DNA of 64,000 nucleotides. Source: Cherax quadricarinatus (lineage: Eukaryota; Arthropoda; Malacostraca; Decapoda; Parastacidae). The translations under genes were made by a program, and so were the position numbers. This document shows, one piece after another, positions 9,781 through 22,984 of the stretch. The stretch spans positions 13,881,541-13,945,540 of the forward strand of contig NC_091355.1 in NCBI RefSeq assembly GCF_038502225.1, written 5' to 3'. Position 1 is the first letter of the stretch. Every line of letters starts with the position of its first letter. Below the pieces are notes generated by a model. The model was given only the letters and a program-made list of their open reading frames with translations. It was not told the DNA's origin and did not search any database.

Positions 9781-10999
9781 TTGTCCAATTTACCCAATTT
9801 TTTTAGATTTTATAGCTCTGTGTATATATGCTGAGAATTCTTTGGGGGTCTCTGTTTGGGAATAAAAGGGTTTTAAAGAAAAATCTTACTGGCCCTCAAG
9901 TAGTTATTTTTGTTTTAAAATCTAATTCCATTCATTTTTACCTACTTTTAAAAATTCCCTGCAAATGTGGAAATTATATTCTTAAAATTTACACCTGTCA
10001 TCCTTTTTTTTTAAAACACCCTTCCCAAAACCCTTTTTCCAATACCTTTTAATAATTTTTCCAAAAATTAAGCTTCCCAAAATCTTGTTTAAAACCCAAG
10101 CATCCCAAAACCCCCGCTTCACCAACCATCTAATAAAATCATATTAAAATTTTTAATTTTTAATTTTAAATTAATGAAATAAAAAAAGAAATTTAATATA
10201 ATCCGGCTTGGGGGAGTTGTGTTTGGGGGGTCGGTCACACTCACTCCCCCGGGGCCGAGGCCGGGCCGACCCCTGCAACCACAAATAGTCAGTACCCAAC
10301 GCCTGGGGAATGGAAGGGAATCATGTCTTTTCCTTTTTTTAAAAAGGCCCCTTTTTTTTGAATCAAGACCATTTTCAGGCTTCCAGGCACTTTAAAAAGG
10401 GAGAAAACATTTTTAAAGAAAGAAGAATTTTTGACCCGGGAACTTTTCCCAAAAAGGGGGATCTTTCATTTTTTTGAAGCTTGAACTTTATGGGCCCCCC
10501 CAACAGAGACCCCAAAAATTTGGGGTATGGGTTGGTCGTTTTAGGTTTTCCATTTGTTTTATAGATTTCCCCCACTTTGGGGCCGGATTGGCCGACACCA
10601 AAAAATAATATTGAGATGTGGCCGGGCCTTGCAGAATGATGTTTTTTTTTTTAAGGGGGATCCATCTTTAATAATCACCCTTGATTTTCCCCCCGCCCCC
10701 CCACATCCCTCCCCCATACATTCTCCCATCCTTTGTTCCTCACATTCTCCCCCCTCCCGGGGTCTCAAAAGAAGTGTAAAAAGATAATTTCTGTTTTTTC
10801 CCGTTCCGTTGGGAAAAAAACGGCCCCAATTAAAACCCCGTATAGAACCCCGGAAAAATTTAATCAACCTTGGAAGTTCTGGTTAAGATGACTGATGGTT
10901 GAAATTGGGGCCCCTTTCCCAAAAAAGCCCAGGGGTTGCTCACAGGGGTTGTGAATGCCCGGCCCAAAGTACACCGTAGGGGATCAAATCTGGGTTAGG
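9781..10999. other. Low-quality stretch without a recognisable gene
   Basis: The stretch is A/T-, C- and G-run-rich. The only repeat I can place is a probable plus-strand CR1-like type E 3' tail at 10201-10300 (minus strand reads TATTTGTGGTTGCAGGGGTC). The frames seen here, for example 10559-10867, lack any motif. Confidence 0.6.
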
Positions 11000-11099
11000 G
11001 TTCCCCTTCCACGAGAACTGTATGATCTCTAAGGGTTTAGTGCTCACCAAGGAATAATAATTAAACTTTGTATATACGCCAGCAGACAAGAAGGTTAAG

Positions 11100-11230
11100 T
11101 TACATTTAACATCCTTTGGAAGATTACTATTACTAATGCTACTAATGTTGTTGCTGCTACTGCTACTAGTGCTACTACTAATACTAATTACTACTGCTAC
11201 TAGTTACTACTACTACTACTAATAATTACA
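11100..11230. repeat. Imperfect (ACT)n trinucleotide tract
   Basis: Irregular ACT/AAT/GCT triplets, no coding signal. Confidence 0.85.
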
Positions 11231-11339
11231 TGTATTTCGGTCTCTGCAGGATCCGAGAAAGGCGTCCCTGTGTTTCATAAGCCCAACCTCCTTTGTATCA
11301 GTGCACGCACAAGAAATAGTGCAGGGTGGTGATAAAATT

Positions 11340-11530
11340 ATAATTAAGAAAAATGTACAAATATATATGTTTGTGTTAGTATGTATGTATGTACTTGTGT
11401 ACGCTTGTGTGTAGGCATGCATGTGAGCATGCGTCTGTATACGTATGAATGTACATTTTTGCATATATTCATATGTATATGTGGGTATATGCATTCTTCT
11501 ATGAATGCATGCAAAATTTTATGCAATATA
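11340..11530. repeat. TGTA/TGTG-rich low-complexity tract
   Basis: Irregular GTATG and ATGTA steps. The histidine- and threonine-rich frames opposite it are composition artefacts. Confidence 0.8.
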
Positions 11531-11534
11531 TATC

Positions 11535-12116
11535 TAGGCTGGAATATTGCTGTACGCTAATAGCACCTTTCAAGGCAGGTGAAATTGCTGACCTAGAAAA
11601 TGTACAGAGAACCTTCACGGCTCGCATAACGGAGATAAAACACCTCAATTACTGAGAGCGCTTGAATTTCCTGAACCTGTATTCCCTGGAACGCAGGCGG
11701 GAGAGATACATGATTATATACACCTGGAAAATCCTAGAGGGACTAGTACCGAACTTGCACACGAAAATCACAACGGAAGCAAAAGACTCGGCAGACGATG
11801 CAACATCCCCCCAATGAAAAGCAGGGGTGTCACTAGCACGTTAAGAGACAATACAATAAGTGTCAGGGGCCCGAGACTGTTCAACTGCCTCACAGTATAC
11901 ATATGGGGGATTACCAATAGACCCCTGGCTGTCTTCAAGCAGGCACTGGACAAACACCTAAAGTCGATACCTGACCAGCCGGGTTGTGGCTCGTACGTTG
12001 GATTGCGTGCAGCCAGCAGTAACAGCCTGGTTGATTAGGCTCTGATCCACCAGGAGGCCTGGTCAGACAGGGCCGCGGGGGCGTTGAGCCCCGGAACTCT
12101 CTCCAGGTAAACTCCA
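11535..12116 (+). pseudogene. CR1-like LINE type D, C-terminal pol and 3' end
   Basis: Three frames together give a CR1-type C-terminus: RLEYCCTLIAPF, ENVQRTFTARI, NLYSLERRRERYMIIYTWKI, VRGPRLFNCL and AVFKQALDKHL. The 3' UTR ends ACTCTCTCCAGGTAAACTCC at about 12096-12115. Several stops and frameshifts show it is long dead. The 3' end abuts a (TA)n run. A short palindrome at 59268-59334 is built from the same 3' end. Confidence 0.75.
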
Positions 12117-13252
<1,136 letters not shown>

Positions 13253-13255
13253 ATA

Positions 13256-13639
13256 TGTGCCGAATAGGTAAAACTGGTCAATTAGCAAGAACTCATTTTA
13301 AATTAAGTCCTTTCTAAAATTTTCCCTTACACATTTAAAGATATGTTTTTTTCCATTTATGTTAATACAAATATTAATGATTTTGTACCAAAAAAACCTT
13401 AGGAAACTTACCTAACCTTATTATAACAAACGCAATTTAATTTAGCCTAATTCAAATAAATATATTTTATATAATTGCAATAATTTAGTAAACACAATAA
13501 AATATTTTTTTTTTTTCGTTAGATTCAGAATAATTTTTTGCGAAATTATTTCGCAAATTATTTCGAAATTATTTCGCCTTATTCAGCAAGACGTACATTG
13601 CTATTTAAGCCGAAATCACAAGTTTTACTTATTCGGCAC

Positions 13640-13643
<4 letters not shown>
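13256..13643. mobile_element. MITE with TGTCGTGCCGAATA terminal inverted repeats, copy 1
   Basis: About 388 bp. The right end is TTACTTATTCGGCACGACA and the left end reads TGTGCCGAATAGGTAAAACT, which lacks three bases (TCG) of the inverted repeat. No coding capacity. The interior has several TTTCGxAAATTA repeats at 13535-13580. It is flanked by TATATAT on the left and (TA)n on the right. Confidence 0.8.

Positions 13644-13724
<81 letters not shown>
13644..13724. repeat. (TA)n microsatellite
   Basis: 81 bp of TA, directly abutting the MITE end. Confidence 0.95.
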
Positions 13725-13726
<2 letters not shown>

Positions 13727-13739
13727 TTCACACATATTT

Positions 13740-13866
13740 ACTGTCTTTGCAGAGGTGCTCAGATATGACAGTTCAGATATCCCTCCAAACAGCCAATATC
13801 CTAAACCCCTCCTTTAAAAATGCAGGCATTGTACTTCCCACCTCCAGGACTCAAGTCCTGCTGACC
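13740..13866 (+). repeat. Dispersed repeat shared with 50085-50205 (inverted)
   Basis: The blocks GCAGAGGTGCTCAGA and CATATCCCTCCAAAC-like occur on the plus strand here and on the minus strand at 50085-50205. Both copies lie beside (TA)n. I do not recognise the parent family. Confidence 0.6.
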
Positions 13867-13969
13867 GGTTTCCCTGAATCCCTTAACAAAATATTTCCCT
13901 GCTCACACTCATATGTAGGGTTTGATGTACATATATATACATGCATATATGTATACATGTGTATATATC

Positions 13970-14345
13970 CTTTGTGTGTGTGTGTGTGTGTGTACTCACC
14001 TAATTGTGGTTGCAGGGGACGAGACTCAGCTCCTGGCCCCGCCTCTTCACCGACCGCTACTAGGTCCTCTCTCTCCCTGCTCCATGAGCTTCATCATACC
14101 TCGTCTTAAAACTATGTATAGTTCCTGCCTCCACTACATCGCTTGCCAGACTATTCCACTTCCTAACTACTCTATGATTGAAGAAATACTTCCTAACATC
14201 CCTTTGACTCATCTGAGTCTTCAGCTTCCGATTGTGACCCCTTGTTTCTGTGTCCCATCTCTGGAACATCCTGTCTCTGTCCACCTTGTCTATTCCACGC
14301 AGTATTTTGTATGTCGTTATCATGTCTCCCCTGACCCTCCTGTCC
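13970..14345 (-). mobile_element. CR1-like LINE type E, 3' fragment
   Basis: The minus-strand C-terminus includes RGIDKVDRDRMFQRW and RKYFFNHRVVRKWNSLASDV (frame 14060-14323), then a 3' UTR and a (CA)n tail at 13973-13995. It is truncated at 14345, exactly where the (TG)n tail of the next type E copy starts. Confidence 0.8.
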
Positions 14346-14359
14346 TGTGTGTGTGGTGT

Positions 14360-14424
<65 letters not shown>
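14346..14424. repeat. (TG)n microsatellite, probable CR1-like type E tail
   Basis: 79 bp of TG that directly adjoins the TACTCACCTATTTG 3' end of the next copy. Confidence 0.9.
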
Positions 14425-14427
<3 letters not shown>

Positions 14428-14501
14428 CACCTATTTGTACTCACCTATTTGTGGTTGCAGGGGTTGAGTCTTAGCTCCTGGCCCCGCCTCTTCACCGGTT
14501 G

Positions 14502-15303
14502 CTACTGGGTCCTCTCTCTCCCTGCTCCATGACCTTTATCAAACCTCGTCTTAAAACTATGTATGGTTTCCGCCTCCACTACGTCACTTTCTAGGCTATT
14601 CCACTGCCTGACCACTCTATGACTGGAGAAATACTTCCTAACATCCCTTTGATTCATCGGATTCTTCAGCTTCCAATTGTTACCTCTTGTTTCTGTGTCC
14701 CCTCCCTGGAACATCCTGTCTTTGTCCACCTTGTCTATTCCGTGCAGTAATTTATATGTCGTTATCATGTCTCCCCTGACCCTCCTGTCCTCCAGTGTCG
14801 TCAGGCCGATTTCCTCTGGAACTAACCTTGTCGCAAACCTTCGCACTTTCTCTAATTTCTTGACTTGCTTGATCAAGTGTGGGTTCCAAACACGTGCTGA
14901 ATACTCCAGTGTGGGCCTGACATACACGGTGTACAGTGTCTTGAACAATTCCTTGCTAAGGTACCGGAACGCTATTTTCAGGTTTGTCAGGCGCCCATAT
15001 GCTGCAGCAGTTATCTGGTTGTGTGCTTCCGGTGACATGCTCGGTGTTATACTCACCCCAAGATCTTTCTCCTTGCGCGAGGTTTGCAGTCTTTGGCCAC
15101 CTAGCCTATACTCCGTCTGCGGTCTTCTGTGCCCTTCCCCTATCTTCATGACTTTGCATTTGGCGGGGTTAAATTCGAGAAGCCAGTTGCTGGACCAGGT
15201 GTCCAGTCTGTCCAGATCTCTTTGAAGTCCTGCCTGATCCTCATCTGATTTAATTCTCATTAACTTCACATCGTCTGCGAACAGGGATACTTCTGAGTCT
15301 AAC
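14502..15303 (-). pseudogene. CR1-like type E pol: RT motif C to C-terminus
   Basis: The part starts at SEVSLFADDVKLMRI (catalytic FADD near 15270-15281). It runs through the DRLDTWSSNWLLEFNPAKCK thumb region and the VYVRPTLEYSARVWNPHLIK segment, and ends HSFKTRFDKGHGAGRERTQ. It is one open frame of about 265 codons, cut from the rest of RT by the LTR insertion at 15329. Family role: target-primed reverse transcription of LINE RNA. The long plus-strand frame opposite (14677-15225) is its shadow. Confidence 0.85.
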
Positions 15304-15324
15304 CCTTCAAAAAATATACCAAAA

Positions 15325-15328
15325 ATAG
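15325..15328 (+). repeat. Target-site duplication ATAG, left
   Basis: ATAG here and at 17997-18000 flank the LTR element. Removing the element and one ATAG restores the order of the type E RT frame. Confidence 0.6.
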
Positions 15329-15646
15329 AATAACGAGTTTGGTGACTCTTGCAGAGCGGGGTTCAATTATAGACGTCTTCGGAGGCTTCTTTACTTTTAT
15401 TTGCAAAGTCATTGTGGGTACACAGGCTTGTGTGTTGTGCCCATGGCCTGGGAGGCCATCCCACGAGGAAGAGAGGGAGTAGAGTTGACTGCTTCTAGGC
15501 CGCTGTGTGAGTGAGCGAGAGCGAGTGGGACCAGCGTCCCACTGGCCTGGGTAGGCCTGGAGAGGGCAGCACCTGAGTGCCGCGAAATATGAACTAAGCT
15601 GGCAGACAGCATAGGCTGTCTGTGCAGACAGTACAGGCTGTCTACA
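15329..15646 (-). repeat. 3' LTR of a non-autonomous LTR element
   Basis: About 318 bp, nearly identical to 17675-17996 apart from scattered substitutions and a GTTT length difference. On the minus strand it begins TGTAGACAGCC. A purine-rich stretch ending GAGAAAA lies just before it, as a polypurine tract should. Confidence 0.8.
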
Positions 15647-17674
15647 TTTTCTCGACCACCTACCTCTGGTGGTAATAAAAAACTGTCTCTCATAGGAACA
15701 GGGCACAGAACTCAAAATAAAAACATGTATATACATATGGACATGGAAAAAAAAACTTCCTACAGGGAGGGAAGAAAAAAACATGTGGGGGTGTGCTAAA
15801 CATTGTGGTCATAGGCAGTGAGCATTGAAAGGCATCACTGCATGCCTTCCTGTGTCTGGACAGATACTGCAACACAGGAGACATCGCTGTGGCTGAGCTG
15901 TGACGTAACAGGGTATGGTCTCCTCTAGAACGGTGAAGCAGTCATCGTAGGACTCATTGCAGGTTTCACTCGACCTGGGGCACGACATGCTGGTACCCTC
16001 GAGTGAGACATCGTCAAAACTCGGCAACTGGGCAGGACTTCTGGCAAGTGCCTCAGGAGGCCACTTCTCGACTGGTACTGTCACTGGGCTGTCACTGCCA
16101 GCGAGCGTGGAGTGAGTTGTGGAGCGAGTCGTGGCAGAGATGACTGGGCGAAACATCTGGGAGTCGTAACATCATACACCAGACTGCAGTGAGCAAGCTA
16201 GCAGTCATCTTTGTGCAGGAGCTCACTGAAGCTTGTGACATGAGGCTGACACAGCGCCTGCCGACAGGGCTAACTGTGGCTTGACGAGTGTCATTCTCTA
16301 GACAGTTGAAGTTATAGCAGAGGTTAGTCTAAGCATCCCCAGACTTGTTTCTCTACATATAACTGCACTCCGAAGGTCTGGAGGTGAAGTGAAACAAATC
16401 TCGATGGGAATCGTAGCAGGTACGATTCTGCAGAACATCTATGAGCGACGAGCATGAGAGCTTTCTGTACAAGGGGCTCATACACTCAGGGCTGACTAAT
16501 ATCAGCTGTCAAATGCGCTGGTCACACCAGGTGACAGGCAACAAAGTGCTACACAGGGGCCTGGGCTCAAGACCACACTGGACATGTGGAAACTTTACAC
16601 ACACCCATGGTACATGCAGTACAACATGGCTTAAACTAGCAAATGATGCTTTTCTGTGCACAAAACTGACACTAAGCTATATGCGAACATGTGAGAACAC
16701 TGAGAGGAATTAATTAACACACAACATATATCTTCTCTCTATCTTCTTGACAATACTGAAATAATTACTAGAACCACTATGTGACATGTGATGTCAGGAG
16801 TGACATAGCGAGGTGACGTCATCATCTCAAAGTGACGTCAGGCAGACATCGTGACGTCATGAAGTCGGGCAGCATCAGACCACAGCATGCAGCCTGGGAC
16901 GTCGGTAACTCACGTGGCTCGTAGATCCACGTGGCTTCATTCACACCCCATGTGATGTCAGGATCCATGTGGTGTCGTGATCTACGTGGCATGCTGATCC
17001 ACATGGCTTGCTGATCCACATGGCTTGCTGATCGACATGGCTTGCTGATCCATGTGGCTTGCTGATCCACATGGCTTGCTGATTCACATGGCTTGCTGAT
17101 CCATGTGGCTTGCTGAGCCACGTGGCTTCGAGTGGCCTCGGGCACTCGGATACACAGCTCTGGTAATGAATTCACACGGAAAACAGCAGAAAACACAGCA
17201 GAGGGAGTGAGCACATACTGGTGGTAGGCGGGCAAGTTGTGAGCGAGGCAGGAACCCGGCCACTTCCTCCTCTTCTCCCACAAACACATGGAGAAACTCA
17301 CTCTGGACGCCGAAATCACCACAAAACTCACCTCTGGCTTGCTGAAATAGCTGTGCTGAGCTGAACAACAACAGCAGAACATACAAGTGATGCTGAACAT
17401 GTGACTTGAGAAACAGCATAAGACGTTACAGCGTGGGACGCTGTAGCATGGGGTTACTTGGACGCCACTTACAATTCTTGAAGAAATTTGGCAAATTTCG
17501 GCTAGATCCTGCTTGTACCTGTGTCTGGATGCTGAAACGTGCAGACACGACATCAGGATAACTCGTTAAGAGATGGATGCTTCTTGTATAGGGTGATAAA
17601 GTGAAAATGACTTCATCCTATTTCCTTCCTCTCTTTGGCAAACACAACTGCTGCGACCACCGCTTCCTACCATT
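15647..17674 (-). mobile_element. Internal region of the LTR element, no gag or pol
   Basis: The 2.0 kb between the LTRs contains no reverse transcriptase, protease, integrase or zinc-knuckle motif in any frame I examined. The longest frame (16822-17553 minus, 243 codons) is Ser/Cys/His-rich and reads through a short tandem repeat, so I consider it noncoding. A TGG-starting primer-site-like stretch follows the 5' LTR on the minus strand at about 17671. The structure fits a TRIM/LARD-type non-autonomous element mobilised in trans. Confidence 0.7.
16979..17128. repeat. 18-bp tandem repeat inside the LTR element
   Basis: About eight imperfect copies of GATCCACATGGCTTGCT with small variants (ATG/GTG, CGA/CCA). 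Confidence 0.85.
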
Positions 17675-17996
17675 TATAACAAGTTTGTTTGGTGACTCTT
17701 CCAGAGCGGGGTTCAATTATAGACATCTTCGGAGGCTTCTTTACTTTTATTTGCAAAGTCATGGTGGGTACACAGGCTTGTGTGTTGTGCCCATGGCCTG
17801 GGAGGCCATCCCACGAGGGAGAGAGGGAGTAGAGTTGACTGCTTCTAGGTCGCTGTGTGAGTGAGCGAGATCGAGTGGGACCAGCGTCCCACTGACCTGG
17901 GTAGGCCTGGAGAGGGCAGCACCTGAGTGGCACAAAATATGAACTAAGCTGGCAGACAGCATAGGCTATCTGTGCAGACAGTACAGGCTGTATACA
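17675..17996 (-). repeat. 5' LTR of the non-autonomous LTR element
   Basis: About 322 bp, the direct repeat of 15329-15646. On the minus strand it starts TGTATACAGCC and ends near CTTGTTATA. Confidence 0.8.
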
Positions 17997-18000
17997 ATAG

Positions 18001-18672
18001 CACTGGTCCTAGGACCGACCCCTGTGGGACCCCGCTCGTCACAGGTTCCCACTGTGATACCTCGTTACATACCATGACTCGTTGTTGCCTCCCTGTCAGG
18101 TATTCTCTGATCTATTGCAGTGCCCTTCCTGTTATATGCGCCTGATCCTCTAGCCTCTGCACTAATCTCTTGTGAGGAACTGTGTCGAAGGCCTTCTTGC
18201 AGTCCAAGAAGATGCAATCAACCCACCCCTCTCTCTCATGTCTTACTTCTGTTACTGTATCATAAAACTCCAGAAGGTTTGTGACACAGGATTTGCCTTC
18301 CATGAATCCGTGCTGGTTGGAGTTTACACTCTTGTTCCGTTCCAGGTGCTCCACCACTCTCCTCCTGATAATATTCTCCATAACTTTGCATACTATACAC
18401 ATCAGTGACACAAGTCTATAGTTTAGTGCCTCTTTTCTGTCTCCTTTTTTAAAAATGGGAACTACATTTGCAGTCTTCCATACCTCAGGTAGTTGCCCAG
18501 TTTCCAGGGATGTGTTGAAAATTGTGGTAAGTGGCACACACAGCATACCCACTCCCTCTCTCAGAACCCACAGGGAGATGTCCGGTCCCATTGCCTTTGT
18601 GGTATTGATGTCCCTTAGCAGCTTCTTCACCTCCTCATTTGTATGTATGTCATCCAACACTTGTTGGTATAT
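18001..18672 (-). pseudogene. CR1-like type E pol: RT fingers and palm A-B
   Basis: The frame shows ALNYRLVSLMCIVCKVMEN (usual form NYRPVSLTS), SNQHGFMEGKSCVTNLLEFY and CIFLDCKKAFDTVPHKRL (motif A Asp). A nonsense codon follows at 18109-18111 where LLKW is expected, then IREYLTGRQQRV and GVPQGSVLGPVL (motif B) up to the LTR insertion. The fragment is dead because of the stop and the insertion. Confidence 0.85.
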
Positions 18673-18678
18673 TCCTTG

Positions 18679-19746
18679 CTAGTGTCCCCCTCTGTTCTGT
18701 CCCCCCAGAGGCCTTCCTGTCTCCACTGTAAATACTTCCTTAAATCTCATATTGAGCTCCTCACATACTTCTTGATCATTTCTTGTAAGTTCCCCACCTT
18801 CTTTCCTCAGTCTTATCACCTGGTCTTTGACTGTTGTCTTCCTCCTAATGTGGCTATACAGAAGTTTCGGGTCAGACTTGACTTTCGATGCTATGTCGTT
18901 TTTGTACTGTTGCTGGGCCTCCCTCCTTATCTCTGCATACTCGTTTCTGGGTTTTCTACTAATCTCCTTATTTTTCTGGGTCCTTTGCCTCCTGTACCTT
19001 TTCCATTCTCTAGTGCACTTAGTTTTTGCCTTCCTACACCTTCGGGTAAACCAAGGACTCGCCTTGGTCTTCCTATTATTTCTATTTCCCTTGGGAACAA
19101 ACCTCTCCTCTGCCTCCTTGCACTTTGTTGTTACATATTCCATCATCTCGTTTACTGATTTTCCTACCAGTTCTCTGTCCCACTGAACCTCCTGCAGGAA
19201 GTTCCTCATACATGTGTAGTCGCCCCTTTTACAGTTTGGCTTTTCCCATTCAATTCCTGTTACCTTCTCCACTTTTAACTCTACTATATAATCAAAACTC
19301 AGAACCACATGATTGCTAGCTCCAAGGGGCCTCTCATAAGTGATGTCCTCAATGTCTGAACTGCTCAGGGTGAACACTAGATCCAGTGTTGCTGGCTCAT
19401 CCTCCCCTCTCTCTCTGGTAGTGTCCCTGACATGTTGATGCATGAGGTTTTCAAGTACCACATCCATCATCTTGGCTCTCCATGTTTCGGGACCCCCATG
19501 TGGCTCCAGGTTTTCCCAGTCGATCTCCCTGTGGTTGAAATCGCCCATTACCAGTAACTTTGCTCTGCTCGAGTGAGCTCTTCTTGCCACCTCAGCCAGT
19601 GTGTCCACCATCGCCCTGTTTTCTTCATACTCCTCTCTTGGCCTCCTGCAGTTCTGTGGTGGGTTACACATCACGCCAGTGACTGTTCTCCAGACTGAAT
19701 TGTACCTGCTATGTAGTCTTTCTCCAATCACGTCCATGCCTTCCAT
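18679..19746 (-). pseudogene. CR1-like type E pol: endonuclease second half and linker
   Basis: 355 codons. The endonuclease motifs LLVMGDFNHREIDWENL and ASNHVVLSFD (the family's SDH-type motif with Asn for Asp) are visible. A basic linker follows (WFTRRCRKAKTKCTREWKRY), then the start of RT. Frameshifts at about 19735 and 18670 separate it from the neighbouring parts. The substituted histidine-partner residue (SNH instead of SDH) may be a variant or damage. Confidence 0.8.
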
Positions 19747-20030
19747 TTCCTCAAATCCCCATCATTTTTTATGAGCAGGGCAACCCCTCCTCCCCCTCTA
19801 CTATCTTTTCTCAGGATTTGATATCCCGGTGGGAAGATTGCATCTGTTATTGTTTCAGCGAGTTTCGTTTCTGTGACTGCTATGATGTCTGGGGATTTCT
19901 CGCTGATTCTTTTGTGCCACTCCTCATATTTAATTATTCTGTCCGCGTTTGTGTACCAAACCTTCAGCTTCTTTTCTATCACTGTGGTCCTGCGAGAATA
20001 TTGGGGTTGGGGGAGTGAGAGCCTTGGTGG
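19728..20030 (-). pseudogene. CR1-like type E pol: endonuclease first half
   Basis: The frame has KLKVWYTNADRI, PDIIAVTETKL (catalytic Glu) and GYQILRKDSRGGGGVALLIK, all standard AP-endonuclease motifs of LINEs. The Pro- and Thr-rich stretch further upstream (to about 20298) is probably the ORF1-ORF2 boundary region. Confidence 0.8.
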
Positions 20031-21216
20031 GGGCCTATGGGGGGCTGTGGTGTGGGGGGGTTGCGATGAGGGGGGTGGGGTCAGAATGCCCATAAGGGGC
20101 AGCTGTTGGGGTGAGGTTTGTGATGTGGGGGTTGGTGGCAGAGGGAACAGTGTGTGGGTTTTGGTTTAGATTGCTCAGTTGTGTTGGGATTGTCGCGGTT
20201 AGAGTCTTTCTGTGGGAGTTTATGCGGGATGTGTTTGCCCTTCCTCCTGTGTCTTGGTCCTGCTCATCTTCATTATTGCCTCTCGTTCCTCCTTGCATCT
20301 CTGTACCCTCTCTTTCAGTGTAGTCCTTTCTTCTTGTGTTCTGTTGTGATCGAGGTATACTCTCTGGTACCCCAGTTAGTCCCTCAGTCGTGCTTTCTCT
20401 TGCAGGATCCTGGTTCGAGCTGATTCTTCATTGAAAATTACTTTGACAGGCCGTTTCCTTCCACTCGCAAACCACCCAATTCTCCGAAAATTTGTCACCT
20501 GGGTCATATCGCCCTCACCTATTGTTTTCATGATGCCTTCAATCATTTTTTCCTCCTCCTGCTTTATTTCTTCGAAGTTATCCCCTTTGGGTTCTTGGAG
20601 CCCATAGACAAAAACTGACCTCTCCCTTTACTCCTCCCACTGAGTCTCCATTTGCATCCTCTGAGGTGTTTTAGTTCCTTCCATTGAAATGTTGCCTTCA
20701 ATCCCTGTCCTTTCTTTAACTTCTATGCTCAGTGAACTGTCTTTCATGATCAGCTGCTCCTTGCTACTGCAGTTGGCTCTTAGAGTCTCTGCATATAACA
20801 TACCTTCATTGTCTTCAGACCTGTCATTTGTTCTTAGCATGCTCCTCGTCTTTTCCCTGGCCCCACATGGGTCTGATAGGGCCTTCACGTACAGCATATC
20901 TCCTTTGCTTCGTACCATCCACTTGTCTGTGCCTGACATAGAATTTCTTGATGTCACATCTGAATTGTCATTTGTGTCTCTAATCTGTTTTAGTTTTTTT
21001 TAGTTTCCCTTCTAAGCACTGTATCCTAGCTTCTGCTGCTAAGACTTGTAGCTCCGACTTCCTGCACTCTTCAGCTATCCTCACCTCCATTATCTTGCCC
21101 AGCTCTTCTATGTTCCTTCCCCACTCTTCCTTCCTTTTTTGGAGCTCTAACTCCCAATCTTTCCTCCTTGGTTCGTCCACCAGATCTCTGGTTTTCCGCC
21201 CTCTAGGGCCACCCAT
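20031..21216 (-). pseudogene. CR1-like type E ORF1 region
   Basis: The first frame (20980-21216) starts MGGPRGRKTRDLVDEPRRKD and is rich in Glu, Lys and Leu with coiled-coil spacing. Further pieces at 20628-20957 and 20035-20298 are in other frames. In CR1-type elements ORF1 is an RNA-binding, self-associating protein. I cannot see a zinc knuckle or an esterase motif here, so the domain content is uncertain. It is broken by several frameshifts. Confidence 0.6.
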
Positions 21217-21283
21217 TTTTTTTTTTTACCGCAGAAAGAAGCTTATGTATTTTACCACAGAGAGAAGTTTATGTATTTTCAGG

Positions 21284-22040
<757 letters not shown>

Positions 22041-22044
22041 CACA

Positions 22045-22290
22045 GGTGAGTAAAAATTTAGTACCTTGGGCATGTTTCCTTAGGCTGTCCCTATTCACCT
22101 AGCAGCAAGTAGGTACCTGGGTGTTAGACGACTGGTGTGGATCTCATCCTAAAGACAACTTAAGTTGCCCGAAATGCTCTGCATAACCAGGGGCTTTCTG
22201 TATAGTATGGCATTGATGTCAGCTATGGTCTGTATAAGTTGTATCATGTGCATGCAGAACTAGAGATTATTATTATTATTATTAATTTAT
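22045..22290 (+). mobile_element. tRNA-derived SINE, 5' truncated
   Basis: Contains the shared GGTACCTGGGTGTTAG-ACGA body and ends in an (ATT)n tail at 22266-22284. The tRNA head is missing. Confidence 0.75.
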
Positions 22291-22487
22291 GTGGTGAAGT
22301 AACTGGAGGATGGGAAAGTTGTTCAAGCCGAAGAAGAGATCTTTTTCCTTTCCAAGTGTGAAAAATTTATGCATATGAAATTAATGTGAGTGCGAGCGAG
22401 ACACGAAAAATAAGAATCTAAATTAAACGTAAAATCCTAATTTCTCTTGGAATAGAATTAGATTTTGGCTTCCAAGCGGCTAGTTTA

Positions 22488-22793
22488 TAATAATAATAAT
22501 AATAATATCTTTATCTTTATTTACTACAAGTACATGTACAAGGTATACAGGTCTAGTTGACATCAATGACATACTACTATATAGAAAGCCCCTTGTTATG
22601 CTAAACATTTCGGGCAAATTAGGTCAGTGTCCCAAGATGCGGTCCACACTAGTCGACTAACACCCAGGTACCCATTTTACTGATGGGGAACATAGACAAC
22701 AGGTGGGAAGAAACACGCCCAATGTTTCTACTCTGGCTGGGAATCGAACCCGGGCCCTCGCCGTGTGAAGGGAGAGCTTTAACCACCAGGCCA
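22488..22793 (-). mobile_element. tRNA-derived SINE, copy 3
   Basis: (AAT)n tail at 22488-22506, conserved body, and a B-box-like GGTTCGATTCCC on the minus strand near 22740-22755. The head is complete to about 22793. Confidence 0.8.
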
Positions 22794-22920
22794 TATATAT
22801 CCATCCTATGAATGGAAGCACAAGAACTAAGCCATTAAAGTTTAACAGGAATAAATTGTGGTATCTATTACAATAAAAGTTTATTCATTAAAAGCAAATT
22901 TAGTATCTCTGCGTAAACTT
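22794..22920 (-). mobile_element. I-like LINE 3' end, decayed
   Basis: The minus strand matches 5560-5700: GATACCAGA, CTAAATTTGCTT and TATTCCTGTTAA in order. Confidence 0.65.
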
Positions 22921-22984
22921 TCTGGTATCTGGTCACTAAAGGTACCTTGACATATACATTATTGCATTATATTTGCAGTCATTA

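Larger units (their letters stand above)
8040..11060. other. Zone of homopolymer-rich, probably unpolished sequence
   Basis: Repeat families that are clean elsewhere appear here with bases replaced by copies of their neighbour (runs of AAAA, CCCC, GGGG). Examples are the PLE fold-back after 8040, the CR1-like 3' end at 8377-8860 and the GIY-YIG end at 9226-9420. Real mutation does not usually give this pattern. Reading frames here should not be interpreted. Confidence 0.7.
14425..21225 (-). mobile_element. CR1-like LINE type E, near full length, interrupted
   Basis: Reading the minus strand from 21216, the order is ORF1 with coiled coil, AP endonuclease, RT fingers, RT palm, C-terminus, 3' UTR and (CA)n tail. 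A non-autonomous LTR element (15329-17996) splits the RT just upstream of the FADD motif. The coding parts carry several frameshifts and stops. Confidence 0.85.

Noticed and set aside
16822..17553. 243-codon frame as a gag-like protein of the LTR element
   Set aside because: No zinc knuckle or capsid motif, and it reads through an 18-bp tandem repeat.
18643..19186. Plus-strand membrane-protein-like frames opposite the type E pol
   Set aside because: Hydrophobic composition arises from the antisense of a Lys/Glu/Arg-rich LINE protein.
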